The notes below the pieces were generated by a model. The model did no database searches. It was not told the DNA's origin and was given only the letters and a program-made list of their open reading frames with translations. A DNA stretch of 64,000 nucleotides from contig JANSXV010000001.1 in NCBI GenBank assembly GCA_024742735.1, positions 682,001-746,000 of the forward strand, written 5' to 3'. Position 1 is the stretch's first letter. Each line of letters opens with the position of its first letter. This DNA is from Alphaproteobacteria bacterium. Its GTDB lineage: Bacteria; Pseudomonadota; Alphaproteobacteria; Caulobacterales; Maricaulaceae. Both the position numbers and the translations under genes were made by a program. Of this stretch, positions 10,428 to 19,962 are shown one piece after another.

Positions 10428-10949
10428 TTAGACCGCTCGCGGCCTCGGCCGCATCCGCGCAAACCACAGCGCCACGGCGCCGACGGCCAGCCAATAGGCC
10501 CAGGTGGACGCCCAGGCGGCGGCCTGCAGCGCCTCGGCCATCACGTCGGGGTTTTCCATCAGATAGGACTGATACTCGGTCTGGAACTCCGGCGCGCCGA
10601 CCACGCCCATGACCTGACCGCTGTCGCCGGTGTCGACACCCTGAGCCACCAGGAAGGCGTCCATGGCGATGAACGCGCTGGTGAACAGGGCCGTGATCGA
10701 CTTGGCCAGCACCCCGGCTGCCAGGGGGATGATGACCAGCGGCGGCTGTCGCCCGGCGTCGCGCAGCCGGTTGATATTGATGCTGGCGGTGAAGAACAGG
10801 ATGAACAGCCAGGGCAGCATCCCGGCGCCGCCGGTCAGCGTCAGGCGCACCGCATCGATCAGCGCGATGACGCCGAGGCCCAGCCAGTACGTGTCCGGCC
10901 CGGCCCTGTAGGCGGGAATGAAGGCGGCCCGTAAATTCAGGTCAGCCAT
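10428..10949 (-). CDS. DUF805-like membrane protein
   Basis: A 173-residue protein with about four membrane spans. YWLGLGVIALIDAVRL followed by LFFTASININRLRDAGRQP recalls the DUF805 pattern (YW...RRLHDxGxSG), although divergent. Two clearer DUF805 proteins follow upstream on the same strand, so this looks like the most diverged member of a local three-copy family. No catalytic motif is visible and the function of DUF805 is unknown to me. Confidence 0.65.
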   Translation of the reverse strand: MADLNLRAAFIPAYRAGPDTYWLGLGVIALIDAVRLTLTGGAGMLPWLFILFFTASININRLRDAGRQPPLVIIPLAAGVLAKSITALFTSAFIAMDAFLVAQGVDTGDSGQVMGVVGAPEFQTEYQSYLMENPDVMAEALQAAAWASTWAYWLAVGAVALWFARMRPRPRAV

Positions 10950-11024
10950 GGCGAATCCTGTCCGGCGAAGCGTTCAGGGCATATGGCCCGCCGCGCCGCG
11001 CCGGACAAGGACAACCGGCGCCGG

Positions 11025-11528
11025 TCAGGACGGCGCAGGACCGAACTGGTTTTCACTGTCGTGGCTGGGCAGAGCCATATTCGCCACGAACACATAGCCG
11101 ACGCCGACCAAGGCGCTGGCGATGGCGCTGGGGATTGCGACAGCGCGGGAGGCTTCCATGCTCTGCTGCATGATCTCCATGAAGTCGCCGCTTGTCGGCT
11201 GCATGCTCATGAGCTCCGGCGCCATGACGGCTGTCACGATCGTGCCGACGATCATGTTCACGAAGAACCAGCCCAGCGCGAGCAGGATGGTCATCCAGCC
11301 GGTGATCCCGCCCTGGTGAAGCCGCTTAACCCACAGCGCGATCCAGCACCAGATCATGACCAGCCCGATCAAAGTCGAAAGGGCGCTGACCGCCATCAGC
11401 ATGGTCCCGCCGATAACAGCCGGAAGCAATGCAAGCACAAAGCTGATCGCGATGAGCACGAAGGCGCCGGTCTGAAACTGGCCCTTGGTGATGCGCCCGT
11501 TGGGGCTGAAGAAAAGTCCTGCGTTCAT
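11025..11528 (-). CDS. DUF805 family membrane protein
   Basis: A 167-residue membrane protein with the DUF805 opening FFSPNGRITKGQF and the conserved WVKRLHQGGITGW turn between spans. It has about four hydrophobic segments and a polar C-terminus. ATG 11528 (MNAGLFFSP) is chosen because it matches the start of the neighbouring paralogue (MNIGHVLFSP). It lies 31 bases downstream of that paralogue on the same strand, indicating tandem duplication and probable co-transcription. Confidence 0.8.
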   Translation of the reverse strand: MNAGLFFSPNGRITKGQFQTGAFVLIAISFVLALLPAVIGGTMLMAVSALSTLIGLVMIWCWIALWVKRLHQGGITGWMTILLALGWFFVNMIVGTIVTAVMAPELMSMQPTSGDFMEIMQQSMEASRAVAIPSAIASALVGVGYVFVANMALPSHDSENQFGPAPS

Positions 11529-11559
11529 GATAACGGCCCTCCCCGCCGCAGTTGAAACT

Positions 11560-12075
11560 CTAGCCTTCGCTCGGCCCCTGGCCCGTGGACGCCGCCGGCG
11601 CCGGATTGACCTGACCGCCCGGGACCGGCCCGTGAGCATTGGCTTCCGGCTCGCCCTTCATGACGCCGACCCAGATCGTGTAGCCGATCCACACCAGCGT
11701 GGAGAGCCCCATCACGGCCAGACCGCCGCCGCCAGCGCCGACCAGCGCCATGATCTGCTCCGGCGACAGGTCGCCGCCATCCGACATGACCCCTGCGCTG
11801 ATCGCGCCGCCGACGATCATCACTGACCCGATGATGAAGGTGAGAATGGAGATCGCCCAGGGAATGATGTGGAGCCAGGCCGACTTGCCCGCGTCATGCA
11901 GGCGCTTGCCGTAGACCGCAACGCCCACCCAGACCAGGACCAGCCAGAGAATGAAGCCGATGATCGGCAGGAAGCTCGCGACAATGTTGCCGCCGATGAT
12001 GATCAGAAGACCGATCCAGTAGTCCTGCTGGCCGATCCGCCCGTTCGGGCTGAACAATACGTGTCCGATGTTCAT
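11560..12075 (-). CDS. DUF805 family membrane protein
   Basis: A 171-residue paralogue of the preceding entry: LFSPNGRIGQQDYWIG, then VYGKRLHDAGKSAW, the canonical DUF805 hallmark. It has about four spans and a Pro/Ala-rich cytosolic tail (residues about 145-171). ATG 12075 gives the family start. It follows the biotin carboxylase gene on the same strand across an 85-base gap containing a perfect palindrome at 12132-12145. Confidence 0.8.
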   Translation of the reverse strand: MNIGHVLFSPNGRIGQQDYWIGLLIIIGGNIVASFLPIIGFILWLVLVWVGVAVYGKRLHDAGKSAWLHIIPWAISILTFIIGSVMIVGGAISAGVMSDGGDLSPEQIMALVGAGGGGLAVMGLSTLVWIGYTIWVGVMKGEPEANAHGPVPGGQVNPAPAASTGQGPSEG

Positions 12076-12131
12076 GGTGCGCGTCCTCCTCGCGAATCCC
12101 TTCTGTGTAAAGGTCTGCGAGGGGCGCGCGG

Positions 12132-12145
12132 CTGTCAAATGACAG
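12132..12145. promoter_or_regulatory. Perfect 14-bp palindrome CTGTCAAATGACAG
   Basis: Two perfect 6-base arms (CTGTCA/TGACAG) flank AA, in the gap between pccA and the first DUF805 gene. The minus strand also reads TTGACA here, but no -10 box lies at 16-18 bases. It could be an operator for a dimeric regulator; no regulator is implied by the sequence. Confidence 0.3.
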
Positions 12146-12160
12146 TCCGGTCAGGTCGCC

Positions 12161-14179
<2,019 letters not shown>

Positions 14180-14267
14180 CGGCGCGTCCAGCCTTTCGCG
14201 CGGGGAGGAAGGGTTCACCCGACCGGTTTAGCGCGCCCGGCTTGATAACGGCAAGCGGGCGCGGCGC

Positions 14268-14744
14268 TTAGTCTTTCTCGCGATTGAACAGCTCCGGCTC
14301 GATGCGGCTCTCCAGCCAGTCCATTTCGACGCTGCGCAGGCGCGAAAGGACCGAGATCAGAAACACCGTCGACCAGCCCAGCAGCAGGAAGCCGTTGGCG
14401 CTCTGAATCGCCGAAACGATCCGCCAGGGCGCACTCATGTAGAGTTCGCCATAACCCACCGTCGTGAAACTGGACGTGGAGAAGTAGAGCGCCGTCTCGA
14501 AGGACTCGAACGCGCCGATGGCCAGATAGACCACCGCATAGAGCCAGATCTGGACGGCATGTACGACGAACAAGCCCATGACCACGGCCAGGATCACGCC
14601 AAGCTGTTGCAAGACATAGCTGAAACCCGCAAAGCGCCGCGCGCGCCAGCGCATCATCCAGATCAGCACGGCGAGGCCGGCGATCTGGAGGATCACCGTG
14701 GCCAGCACAAGACCGGCGGAAACGAGAAGCGCGACAGCGAGCAT
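14268..14744 (-). CDS. Two-span potassium channel-type protein
   Basis: A 158-residue membrane protein with the K+ selectivity filter TTVGYG at 94-99, preceded by a pore helix (FETALYFSTSSF) and flanked by spans (VYLAIGAFES and ANGFLLLGWSTVFLISVL). Two further N-terminal hydrophobic segments (about 1-30 and 45-75) make it somewhat larger than the minimal two-span channel. There is no RCK/TrkA regulatory domain. It lies alone between pccA and the divergent dioxygenase gene. Confidence 0.85.
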   Translation of the reverse strand: MLAVALLVSAGLVLATVILQIAGLAVLIWMMRWRARRFAGFSYVLQQLGVILAVVMGLFVVHAVQIWLYAVVYLAIGAFESFETALYFSTSSFTTVGYGELYMSAPWRIVSAIQSANGFLLLGWSTVFLISVLSRLRSVEMDWLESRIEPELFNREKD

Positions 14745-14829
14745 ACGCCGAGCCTAGCCTGAGCGCGCTTGACGCGTCACGCTCCCACGGCGGACCATCG
14801 GTCAAAAGACTGCAAACGGGAGGCTCATA

Positions 14830-15672
14830 ATGGCGCGCATTCATGTCCGCCCCACCGGCGCGGCGCTGGGGGCGGAAGTTACAGGCGTGGATCTCTCCGG
14901 CCCGCTGGACGCCGGCGCCGTCGCGGAGATTCGCTCCGCCTGGCTCGATCACCTCGTGCTGTCCTTCCCCGATCAGCCCATGACCCATGACGATCTGGAG
15001 CGCTTCACCCGGTATTTCGGCGAATTCGGCGAGGACCCTTTCATCGCCCCCCTGCCCGACCGCCCGCACATCATCGAGGTGAAACGCGGCGCGGATGAGA
15101 GGGCGAGCGTCTTTGCAGCCGCCTGGCATTCCGACTGGAGCTTTCAGGATACCCCGCCGGCCGCGACGATCCTGCATTCCAAGATCATCCCGCCTGTGGG
15201 CGGCGACACGCTGTTCTGCAACCAGTACGCCGCCTATGACGCGCTGAAGGATGAGACGAAGGCGCGCATCGAGGGGCTTCAGGCGGTCCACTCTGCGGGG
15301 CTCGCCTACGCGCCAGATGGCGTCTACGGGGAAAACGACGGCCCGGACCGGTCCATGACGATCCGGCCTGATCAGCGCGCCCACGCCACCCGGCTCCACC
15401 CGATCGTGAAGACCCACCCGGAGACGGGGCGCAAGGCGCTGTTCGTCAATCCCGGCTATGTGCGCACGATCGAAGGCGTATCGGACGAGGAAGCCTTTCT
15501 TTTGCTGATGGAGATGTATGAGGCCTGCCACGCGGACGCGAACGTGTACGCCCACAAATGGGCGCCGGACATGCTGGTCATGTGGGACAATCGCTGCACC
15601 CAGCACATGGCGACCGGCGGCTATGACGGCCACGAACGCCTGCTCCACCGCACGACGGTGGCGGGGCCGTAG
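14830..15672 (+). CDS. TauD/TfdA-family 2-oxoglutarate/Fe(II) dioxygenase
   Basis: A 280-residue dioxygenase. H100 and D102 (WHSDWSF) and H259 (CTQHMA) form the Fe(II) triad; R274 (LLHRTTV) binds the 2-oxoglutarate carboxylate, as in TauD. The N-terminal GAEVTGVDLSGPL is typical of the family. TauD acts on taurine, and relatives act on other sulfonates, herbicides or sulfate esters. No sulfonate transporter or sulfite gene is adjacent, so the substrate is unknown. A GGGAGGC site precedes the ATG. Confidence 0.88.
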   Translation: MARIHVRPTGAALGAEVTGVDLSGPLDAGAVAEIRSAWLDHLVLSFPDQPMTHDDLERFTRYFGEFGEDPFIAPLPDRPHIIEVKRGADERASVFAAAWHSDWSFQDTPPAATILHSKIIPPVGGDTLFCNQYAAYDALKDETKARIEGLQAVHSAGLAYAPDGVYGENDGPDRSMTIRPDQRAHATRLHPIVKTHPETGRKALFVNPGYVRTIEGVSDEEAFLLLMEMYEACHADANVYAHKWAPDMLVMWDNRCTQHMATGGYDGHERLLHRTTVAGP

Positions 15673-15706
15673 ACGCTTCTTTCAGGCCCCCAAGCAAAAT
15701 CCATCG

Positions 15707-15734
15707 TTGAGCTGAGGGGACCCTGCGATATAAA
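15707..15734 (+). promoter_or_regulatory. Sigma-70-like promoter for the 15765 gene
   Basis: TTGAGC (15707-15712) and TATAAA (15729-15734) are separated by 16 bases, matching the consensus at 4/6 and 5/6 positions. The predicted start of transcription near 15741 leaves a leader of about 25 bases with a GAGGGGGC ribosome site. Confidence 0.6.
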
Positions 15735-15764
15735 TACCGTCGGTGGGCTTGAGGGGGCTTTTCC

Positions 15765-16724
15765 ATGGATCGTATCGACGATACCGGCGCGTCCGCGCCG
15801 TCCGACTATGCCGGGCCGCTTGCCGGCGATTTTGATGATCGGTTTCTCAAGCGCATAAGCGAGACTGTCACCGCAGGCCCCGATGATATCGGACAGTGGC
15901 GTCTGCGCCGGGAGCAGAAGCGCAAACGCACTCAGGTCACCCGTACACTGCAGGCGATCGGGCGATGGACCTGGATCACACTTGTCACCTTCGCCGTCGG
16001 CGTGGTCGGCACTGTGCTTGAATACATTGACGTCACGCCTGTGCTGTTTGAACGCGCGCTTGGATGCAGCGGCGCGAACTGTCCGGCTGTCGTGTCGGTT
16101 AGCCTGGCCGACATCTTGTCCGCAGGCCTCGCCATAGTCGGCTTACTCGCCTCCGGCGTCGGCCTTTTGCGGGTGCGCCACCTCACCGTCATCAAGCTGA
16201 AGACCGAACACACCACCTCGCTTCAGGAGAGCGAACGCGCCGATGCATTCCTGTCGGTCTTCATCGGCTCAAGGCAGCTCCAGATCGGATTTGGTCCGGA
16301 AGGAATCGGCGTGATGGCCGGAAACCGACGCCTGAGCCTGCCCTGGAATTCGGTCAATGCGTCAGCGCTGGCCGATCCAGAGTATAACCAATCTCCTCCT
16401 CCGCAACCCGATGAGTTCGGCGTCACCGATACAACATTCGCTCGCGTCACGCGTCCTGCCGAGCGGAGCGAAGAGGAGGATGCGTTCCACGCGGCCGTTT
16501 CCGCATGGTGCGAGAACCATGACACTTTGAACCTGCCGCTTCACAGGCCGCCGCCGGCTCACGAAAACACTGCGCTGAGCGAGGCCGACAGGAAAGCCGG
16601 GCTATGGCCCCGGGAAAGCCTGACTTTGAGAAAGCGCTTTTTCCGCGCTGGCGGCGCAGGGCTGAGCTGGGATGATGCGGTTGCTTTATGCCTCCTGCAC
16701 GCGGCGCTCGGCGCACCAGCCTAA
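15765..16724 (+). CDS. Membrane protein of unknown function with C-terminal soluble domain
   Basis: A 319-residue protein I cannot assign. A charged N-terminal region (about 1-65, ending RLRREQKRKRTQ) precedes two membrane spans (WTWITLVTFAVGVVGTVL and LADILSAGLAIVGLLASGVGLL). Between them is a short loop with a possible disulfide (CSGANC). From about residue 140 it is soluble and has a PH-like beta pattern (RQLQIGFGPEGIGVMAGNRRLSLPW). The end of the protein is helical. Base composition is slightly less GC-rich than the neighbours. It has its own promoter and stands alone between the dioxygenase and a convergent TetR gene. Confidence 0.75.
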   Translation: MDRIDDTGASAPSDYAGPLAGDFDDRFLKRISETVTAGPDDIGQWRLRREQKRKRTQVTRTLQAIGRWTWITLVTFAVGVVGTVLEYIDVTPVLFERALGCSGANCPAVVSVSLADILSAGLAIVGLLASGVGLLRVRHLTVIKLKTEHTTSLQESERADAFLSVFIGSRQLQIGFGPEGIGVMAGNRRLSLPWNSVNASALADPEYNQSPPPQPDEFGVTDTTFARVTRPAERSEEEDAFHAAVSAWCENHDTLNLPLHRPPPAHENTALSEADRKAGLWPRESLTLRKRFFRAGGAGLSWDDAVALCLLHAALGAPA

Positions 16725-16729
16725 CAAAG

Positions 16730-17347
16730 CTAATCCGCGCTCACCGCCGGCCACAGGGTGGAGAACACGCTGGCGGCCAGGCGCGCGGGATCGACAGGTC
16801 GGCCTGTCCGCAGGAGACGTTCCAGCGTCTGGTCCACGGCGCCGAACACCAGGTCCGCAAGCTCGTCAGGCTCCACATCGCTGCGCACGGAGCCGTCATG
16901 GCGGCCGTTCTTGAAGATATGGGCGAGCACGGCGCGCCGGCGCGCCGTCCACTCGCTCTCCTCATCGCCCCAGACGCCCGCCGGCAGGTTGAGGAGTACG
17001 GCGCGGGCGGCCGGTTCATGGTCGCGGGCGAAGGCGAAGCTGGCCTCAAGGACCGCCTTGAAGCGCGCTTTCACGCCCACGGCGTTGCGTGAAGCATCGC
17101 CGAGGCGGTCCACAAGCCGCTCAAGGTCAGGGCCCAGTACAGCTGTGACCATGGCCTCCTTGCCGCCGAAATACTTGTAGAGCGTGGCCAGCCCGACTCC
17201 GGCGCGCCGGGCCGCGTCGCGCATGGCGATGCGATGGACCGGCGCTTCGGCGAGCAGCGACAGCAACGCCGCTCGCGCCGTTTCACGCGCGGTGTCGTCA
17301 AGCGCGATGCCCGGGAGGCGCGCGCTTTCGGAAGTCTGTGTGCTCAT
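16730..17347 (-). CDS. TetR-family transcriptional regulator
   Basis: A 205-residue regulator with an N-terminal helix-turn-helix (IAMRDAARRAGVGLATLYKYFGGKEAM, about residues 45-72) and a helical ligand-binding domain. ATG 17347 (MSTQTSES) is taken; an in-frame start at 17362 exists. Two Cys-free helices at the C-terminus (LVFGAVDQTLERLL) probably form the dimer face. The neighbours are an unrelated convergent gene and, upstream across a terminator, the exported methyltransferase, so the target is not indicated by context. Confidence 0.88.
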   Translation of the reverse strand: MSTQTSESARLPGIALDDTARETARAALLSLLAEAPVHRIAMRDAARRAGVGLATLYKYFGGKEAMVTAVLGPDLERLVDRLGDASRNAVGVKARFKAVLEASFAFARDHEPAARAVLLNLPAGVWGDEESEWTARRRAVLAHIFKNGRHDGSVRSDVEPDELADLVFGAVDQTLERLLRTGRPVDPARLAASVFSTLWPAVSAD

Positions 17348-17370
17348 CTCTCCAGCCCCCACCCGAGAGA

Positions 17371-17401
17371 AAAGCCCGGCGCTGACGCCCAGCGCCGGGC
17401 T
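17371..17401 (-). terminator. Intrinsic terminator of the methyltransferase-lipoprotein gene
   Basis: AGCCCGGCGCT (17373-17383) pairs with AGCGCCGGGCT (17391-17401) around a short loop. On the minus strand the stem is followed by TTTCTC. It separates the lipoprotein gene from the TetR gene. Confidence 0.8.
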
Positions 17402-17412
17402 GCAGGCTCAGC

Positions 17413-18375
17413 CTATTCCGGCTTGCGGAACTTCAGCGTCATGCGATCGCTTTCACCAACCGACTGGAGCGGCGGCACGTCCTGCTCCTCGGTGTCCCCG
17501 CCATTGGTCGGCGGCAGCATCCACACGCCGTTGTCATAGTCGGCGGTGTCGTTCGGGTTGGCGTTGATCTCGGAGGCCTCGACCAGCTCGAACCCGGCCG
17601 CCTCCATGGCTGCAATCACGTCGGCTTCGCGCAGATAGCCGCGGCTGCCCGTGGCGCGCTCATCGGTTTCATCGGCCGGCGCGCGGTGCTGGACGACGCC
17701 GAGGATTCCGCCGGGACGCAGCAGAGCGAAGGCGTCCTGAGCGGCGACATCGAGACGGCCGGTGCGGGCCATGTTGTGCAGCGCGCGGATGTAGAGGACC
17801 CGGTCAGCCTGACCTTCGGCCTCAGCGGGCACCGCGCCGAAGCGGAACAGGCCGTCAGCCTGGCCGCCGAACTCTTCGACCCGGCCGGCGAAGCTGGTTT
17901 CCCAGCCTTCCAGACGGGCGCGGGTCTCGTCATTCATTTCCGCGAACAGGTCTTCATAGACCTCCATGGGATAGTTGATCGCCATGTACCGGCCTTCACC
18001 GGCCACGTAGGGCGCGAGAATGCGGGTGTACCAGCCGCCGCCTGGCAGGGCTTCGACGACCGCATGGCCCGGCTCGACCTCGAAGAACTCCAGGGTCGCG
18101 GCCGGGTTGCGGAACGCATCGCGGTCCAGGTCCGCTTCACGGCGCGGATCCGCGAGCACGGCGGCCAGCGGATCGGCGCCGGCGGCTTCAGAAGCGTCCT
18201 CGACTTCGGCGGCTCCGTCCCCGTCACCCATCGCTCCGTCATCGGCGGCCTCCGGCGCGTCATCCGCCATTTCAGTCGCAGCCGGGGCGGCGTCGTCGTC
18301 CGCCTCGGGCGCAGGCTCGGCGCAGGCGGCGATCAGAACGGCGGTCGCAGCGGTGGTGATCCAGAGGGTTTTCAT
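17413..18375 (-). CDS. Exported methyltransferase-like lipoprotein (COG4798 type)
   Basis: A 320-residue protein with a lipoprotein signal (KTLWITTAATAVLIAAC, lipid-modified Cys about residue 19). An Ala/Asp/Glu-rich linker (about 20-70) leads to a class I methyltransferase fold. Motif I is read as VVEALPGGGWYTRILAPY, followed by a LYIRALHNM segment and LLRPGGILGVVQH. This matches the predicted-methyltransferase family that is often exported. S-adenosylmethionine is not known to be present outside the cytoplasm, so real activity is doubtful. ATG 18375 gives the signal peptide directly. Confidence 0.8.
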   Translation of the reverse strand: MKTLWITTAATAVLIAACAEPAPEADDDAAPAATEMADDAPEAADDGAMGDGDGAAEVEDASEAAGADPLAAVLADPRREADLDRDAFRNPAATLEFFEVEPGHAVVEALPGGGWYTRILAPYVAGEGRYMAINYPMEVYEDLFAEMNDETRARLEGWETSFAGRVEEFGGQADGLFRFGAVPAEAEGQADRVLYIRALHNMARTGRLDVAAQDAFALLRPGGILGVVQHRAPADETDERATGSRGYLREADVIAAMEAAGFELVEASEINANPNDTADYDNGVWMLPPTNGGDTEEQDVPPLQSVGESDRMTLKFRKPE

Positions 18376-18420
18376 CGGTGTCAGTCTCCCGTGAGATGAG
18401 TATGAGCGCTCGCGGGGTCT

Positions 18421-18426
18421 TTTATA
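18421..18426 (-). promoter_or_regulatory. Probable -10 box upstream of the methyltransferase-lipoprotein gene
   Basis: The minus strand reads TATAAA about 45 bases before ATG 18375, in a 90-base gap after ppx. No good -35 box lies at 16-18 bases, so strength is uncertain. Confidence 0.4.
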
Positions 18427-18465
18427 GCAAGCCCGCACGGAACGCCCGAAAATTCGTCGCGGGCC

Positions 18466-19962
18466 CTAGCGCACCTCAGGGATCAGCGACAATACCTCGG
18501 CGAGCTGTTCGAAACGCTGGAGGCCGCGCTCCACCACGAGCGCCTCTGCCGATCCGCCCGCCTTGAGGACGAGCACGCCGTCCTTGCGGGTCAGTCTGAA
18601 GCCCGACAGCACCCGCGCCGAGCGCCCCGACAGCGCCGCGCCAAGGCGCAGGGCGAGGCCCAGCTTCATCGCGGCGTCACGCTGGCTCTCGTCGAGCAAG
18701 CGCATGGCGTCGCAGGTGTCCGGCCTGAGCTTGCGGCCCGCATAGCGATGATGGATCGCCATGGCCAGAAAGGCGCGCTCAGGGTGGGTGACCCCGCCGA
18801 ACGGCGCGTACAGCGTCTGCATGAACGCCAGGTCCGCCCGGTGGTCGGGATGCATGCGCGCGCCGATATCCGTCAGGCGCGCCGCCGCGGCGCGCAGGAC
18901 CTGATCGCGCTCAGCCCCGAACACGTCCGCCTCACCCTTGAACGCGGGCCGGATCCAGTCCTGCAGCGCCGGACCAAGCGCCCGCTCGACCGCCGCGCCG
19001 CGTGCCAGCGCATCCGCGCCGGACAGGAGCGGATCGCCCTCACTGACGAGCTCAGGAGCGGCGGCGCACACCACACCCTCGCGCAGGCCGTTGGCGGAGA
19101 ACACCACGCGCTTGAACCCGCCGCGCTTCATCAGGCGCTTCAGCAGCAGGGCCGCGTATGGCAGCATGGGCGCGCGCTTGGCTGACATGCCGGGAATCGC
19201 CAGCAGGGACGCTTCGCTCTGCTGGGCGGCGAAGTCAGCGGCGCGGACCACCTTGGCGGCGCTCATCTCGTACTGATGCAGCAGGCGCAGCGGATAGTCG
19301 TCCAGCGACATCGCCATCTGTGCGAACGCGCGCCATGACCCGCCCACAGCGTAGAACACCGATCCGGATCCGGCGAGAACGGAGGCGGCCTGCTCCAGCT
19401 GCGCGTCGATGACCGACTTGGCTTTCTTCAGATCATCCAGTCCGACCGAGAGCGGGCCGAGCGGCAGGGACACCGCCTCGCCCACCGCGCGGCCGGACAG
19501 GCGCGTCAGCTCAAGGCTCGAGCCGCCCAGATCGCCGGTGACGCCTTTCGCCGACCCAACGCCCGCCAGCACGCCGAGGGCGGAGCGCCGACCTTCTTCC
19601 TCGCCGGACAGGACCTCGATCTCCATCCCGGCTTCCTTGCGGACCCGCTTGATGAAGGCCGGTCCGTCTTCGCATATCCGCACGGCCGCCGTGGCGACGG
19701 CGCGGCGCTCGGACACGCCGCGCGCGTCCAGCAGGATGGCGAAGCGCTTGAGCGCGCGTATCGCCGCTTCGACGCCTTCGGGATTCAGCCGGCCGGTCTC
19801 CGGCGCGCCTTTGCCCAGGCCCGCCATGGTCTTCTCGTTGAAGACCGGCCAGAGCGCCCGGCCCTCCACCCGGAACTGCACCAGGCGGACCGAGTTCGAG
19901 CCGACATCGATGACGGCGACATCGCGCACGTCCGGCTCGGGGGCGCGGGCCACAGTCTTCAA
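18466..19962 (-). CDS. ppx: Exopolyphosphatase / Ppx-GppA phosphatase
   Basis: A 498-residue member of the Ppx/GppA actin-like ATPase superfamily, which hydrolyses polyphosphate or pppGpp. The N-terminal [13 protein letters not shown] phosphate loop, [21 protein letters not shown] and [10 protein letters not shown] loops are all present, followed by a long helical HD-like C-terminal part (HHRYAGRKL). The annotated start is TTG 19962, overlapping the ppk stop by 4 bases (TTGA); GTG 19953 is an alternative. The direct coupling to ppk means synthesis and breakdown of polyphosphate are encoded together. Confidence 0.92.
   Translation of the reverse strand: MKTVARAPEPDVRDVAVIDVGSNSVRLVQFRVEGRALWPVFNEKTMAGLGKGAPETGRLNPEGVEAAIRALKRFAILLDARGVSERRAVATAAVRICEDGPAFIKRVRKEAGMEIEVLSGEEEGRRSALGVLAGVGSAKGVTGDLGGSSLELTRLSGRAVGEAVSLPLGPLSVGLDDLKKAKSVIDAQLEQAASVLAGSGSVFYAVGGSWRAFAQMAMSLDDYPLRLLHQYEMSAAKVVRAADFAAQQSEASLLAIPGMSAKRAPMLPYAALLLKRLMKRGGFKRVVFSANGLREGVVCAAAPELVSEGDPLLSGADALARGAAVERALGPALQDWIRPAFKGEADVFGAERDQVLRAAAARLTDIGARMHPDHRADLAFMQTLYAPFGGVTHPERAFLAMAIHHRYAGRKLRPDTCDAMRLLDESQRDAAMKLGLALRLGAALSGRSARVLSGFRLTRKDGVLVLKAGGSAEALVVERGLQRFEQLAEVLSLIPEVR

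Noticed and set aside
14215-15648. Minus-strand open frame across the TauD-like gene and channel gene
   Set aside because: It is an antisense shadow of the dioxygenase, which has intact iron and 2-oxoglutarate ligands, and runs out of frame through the channel gene.
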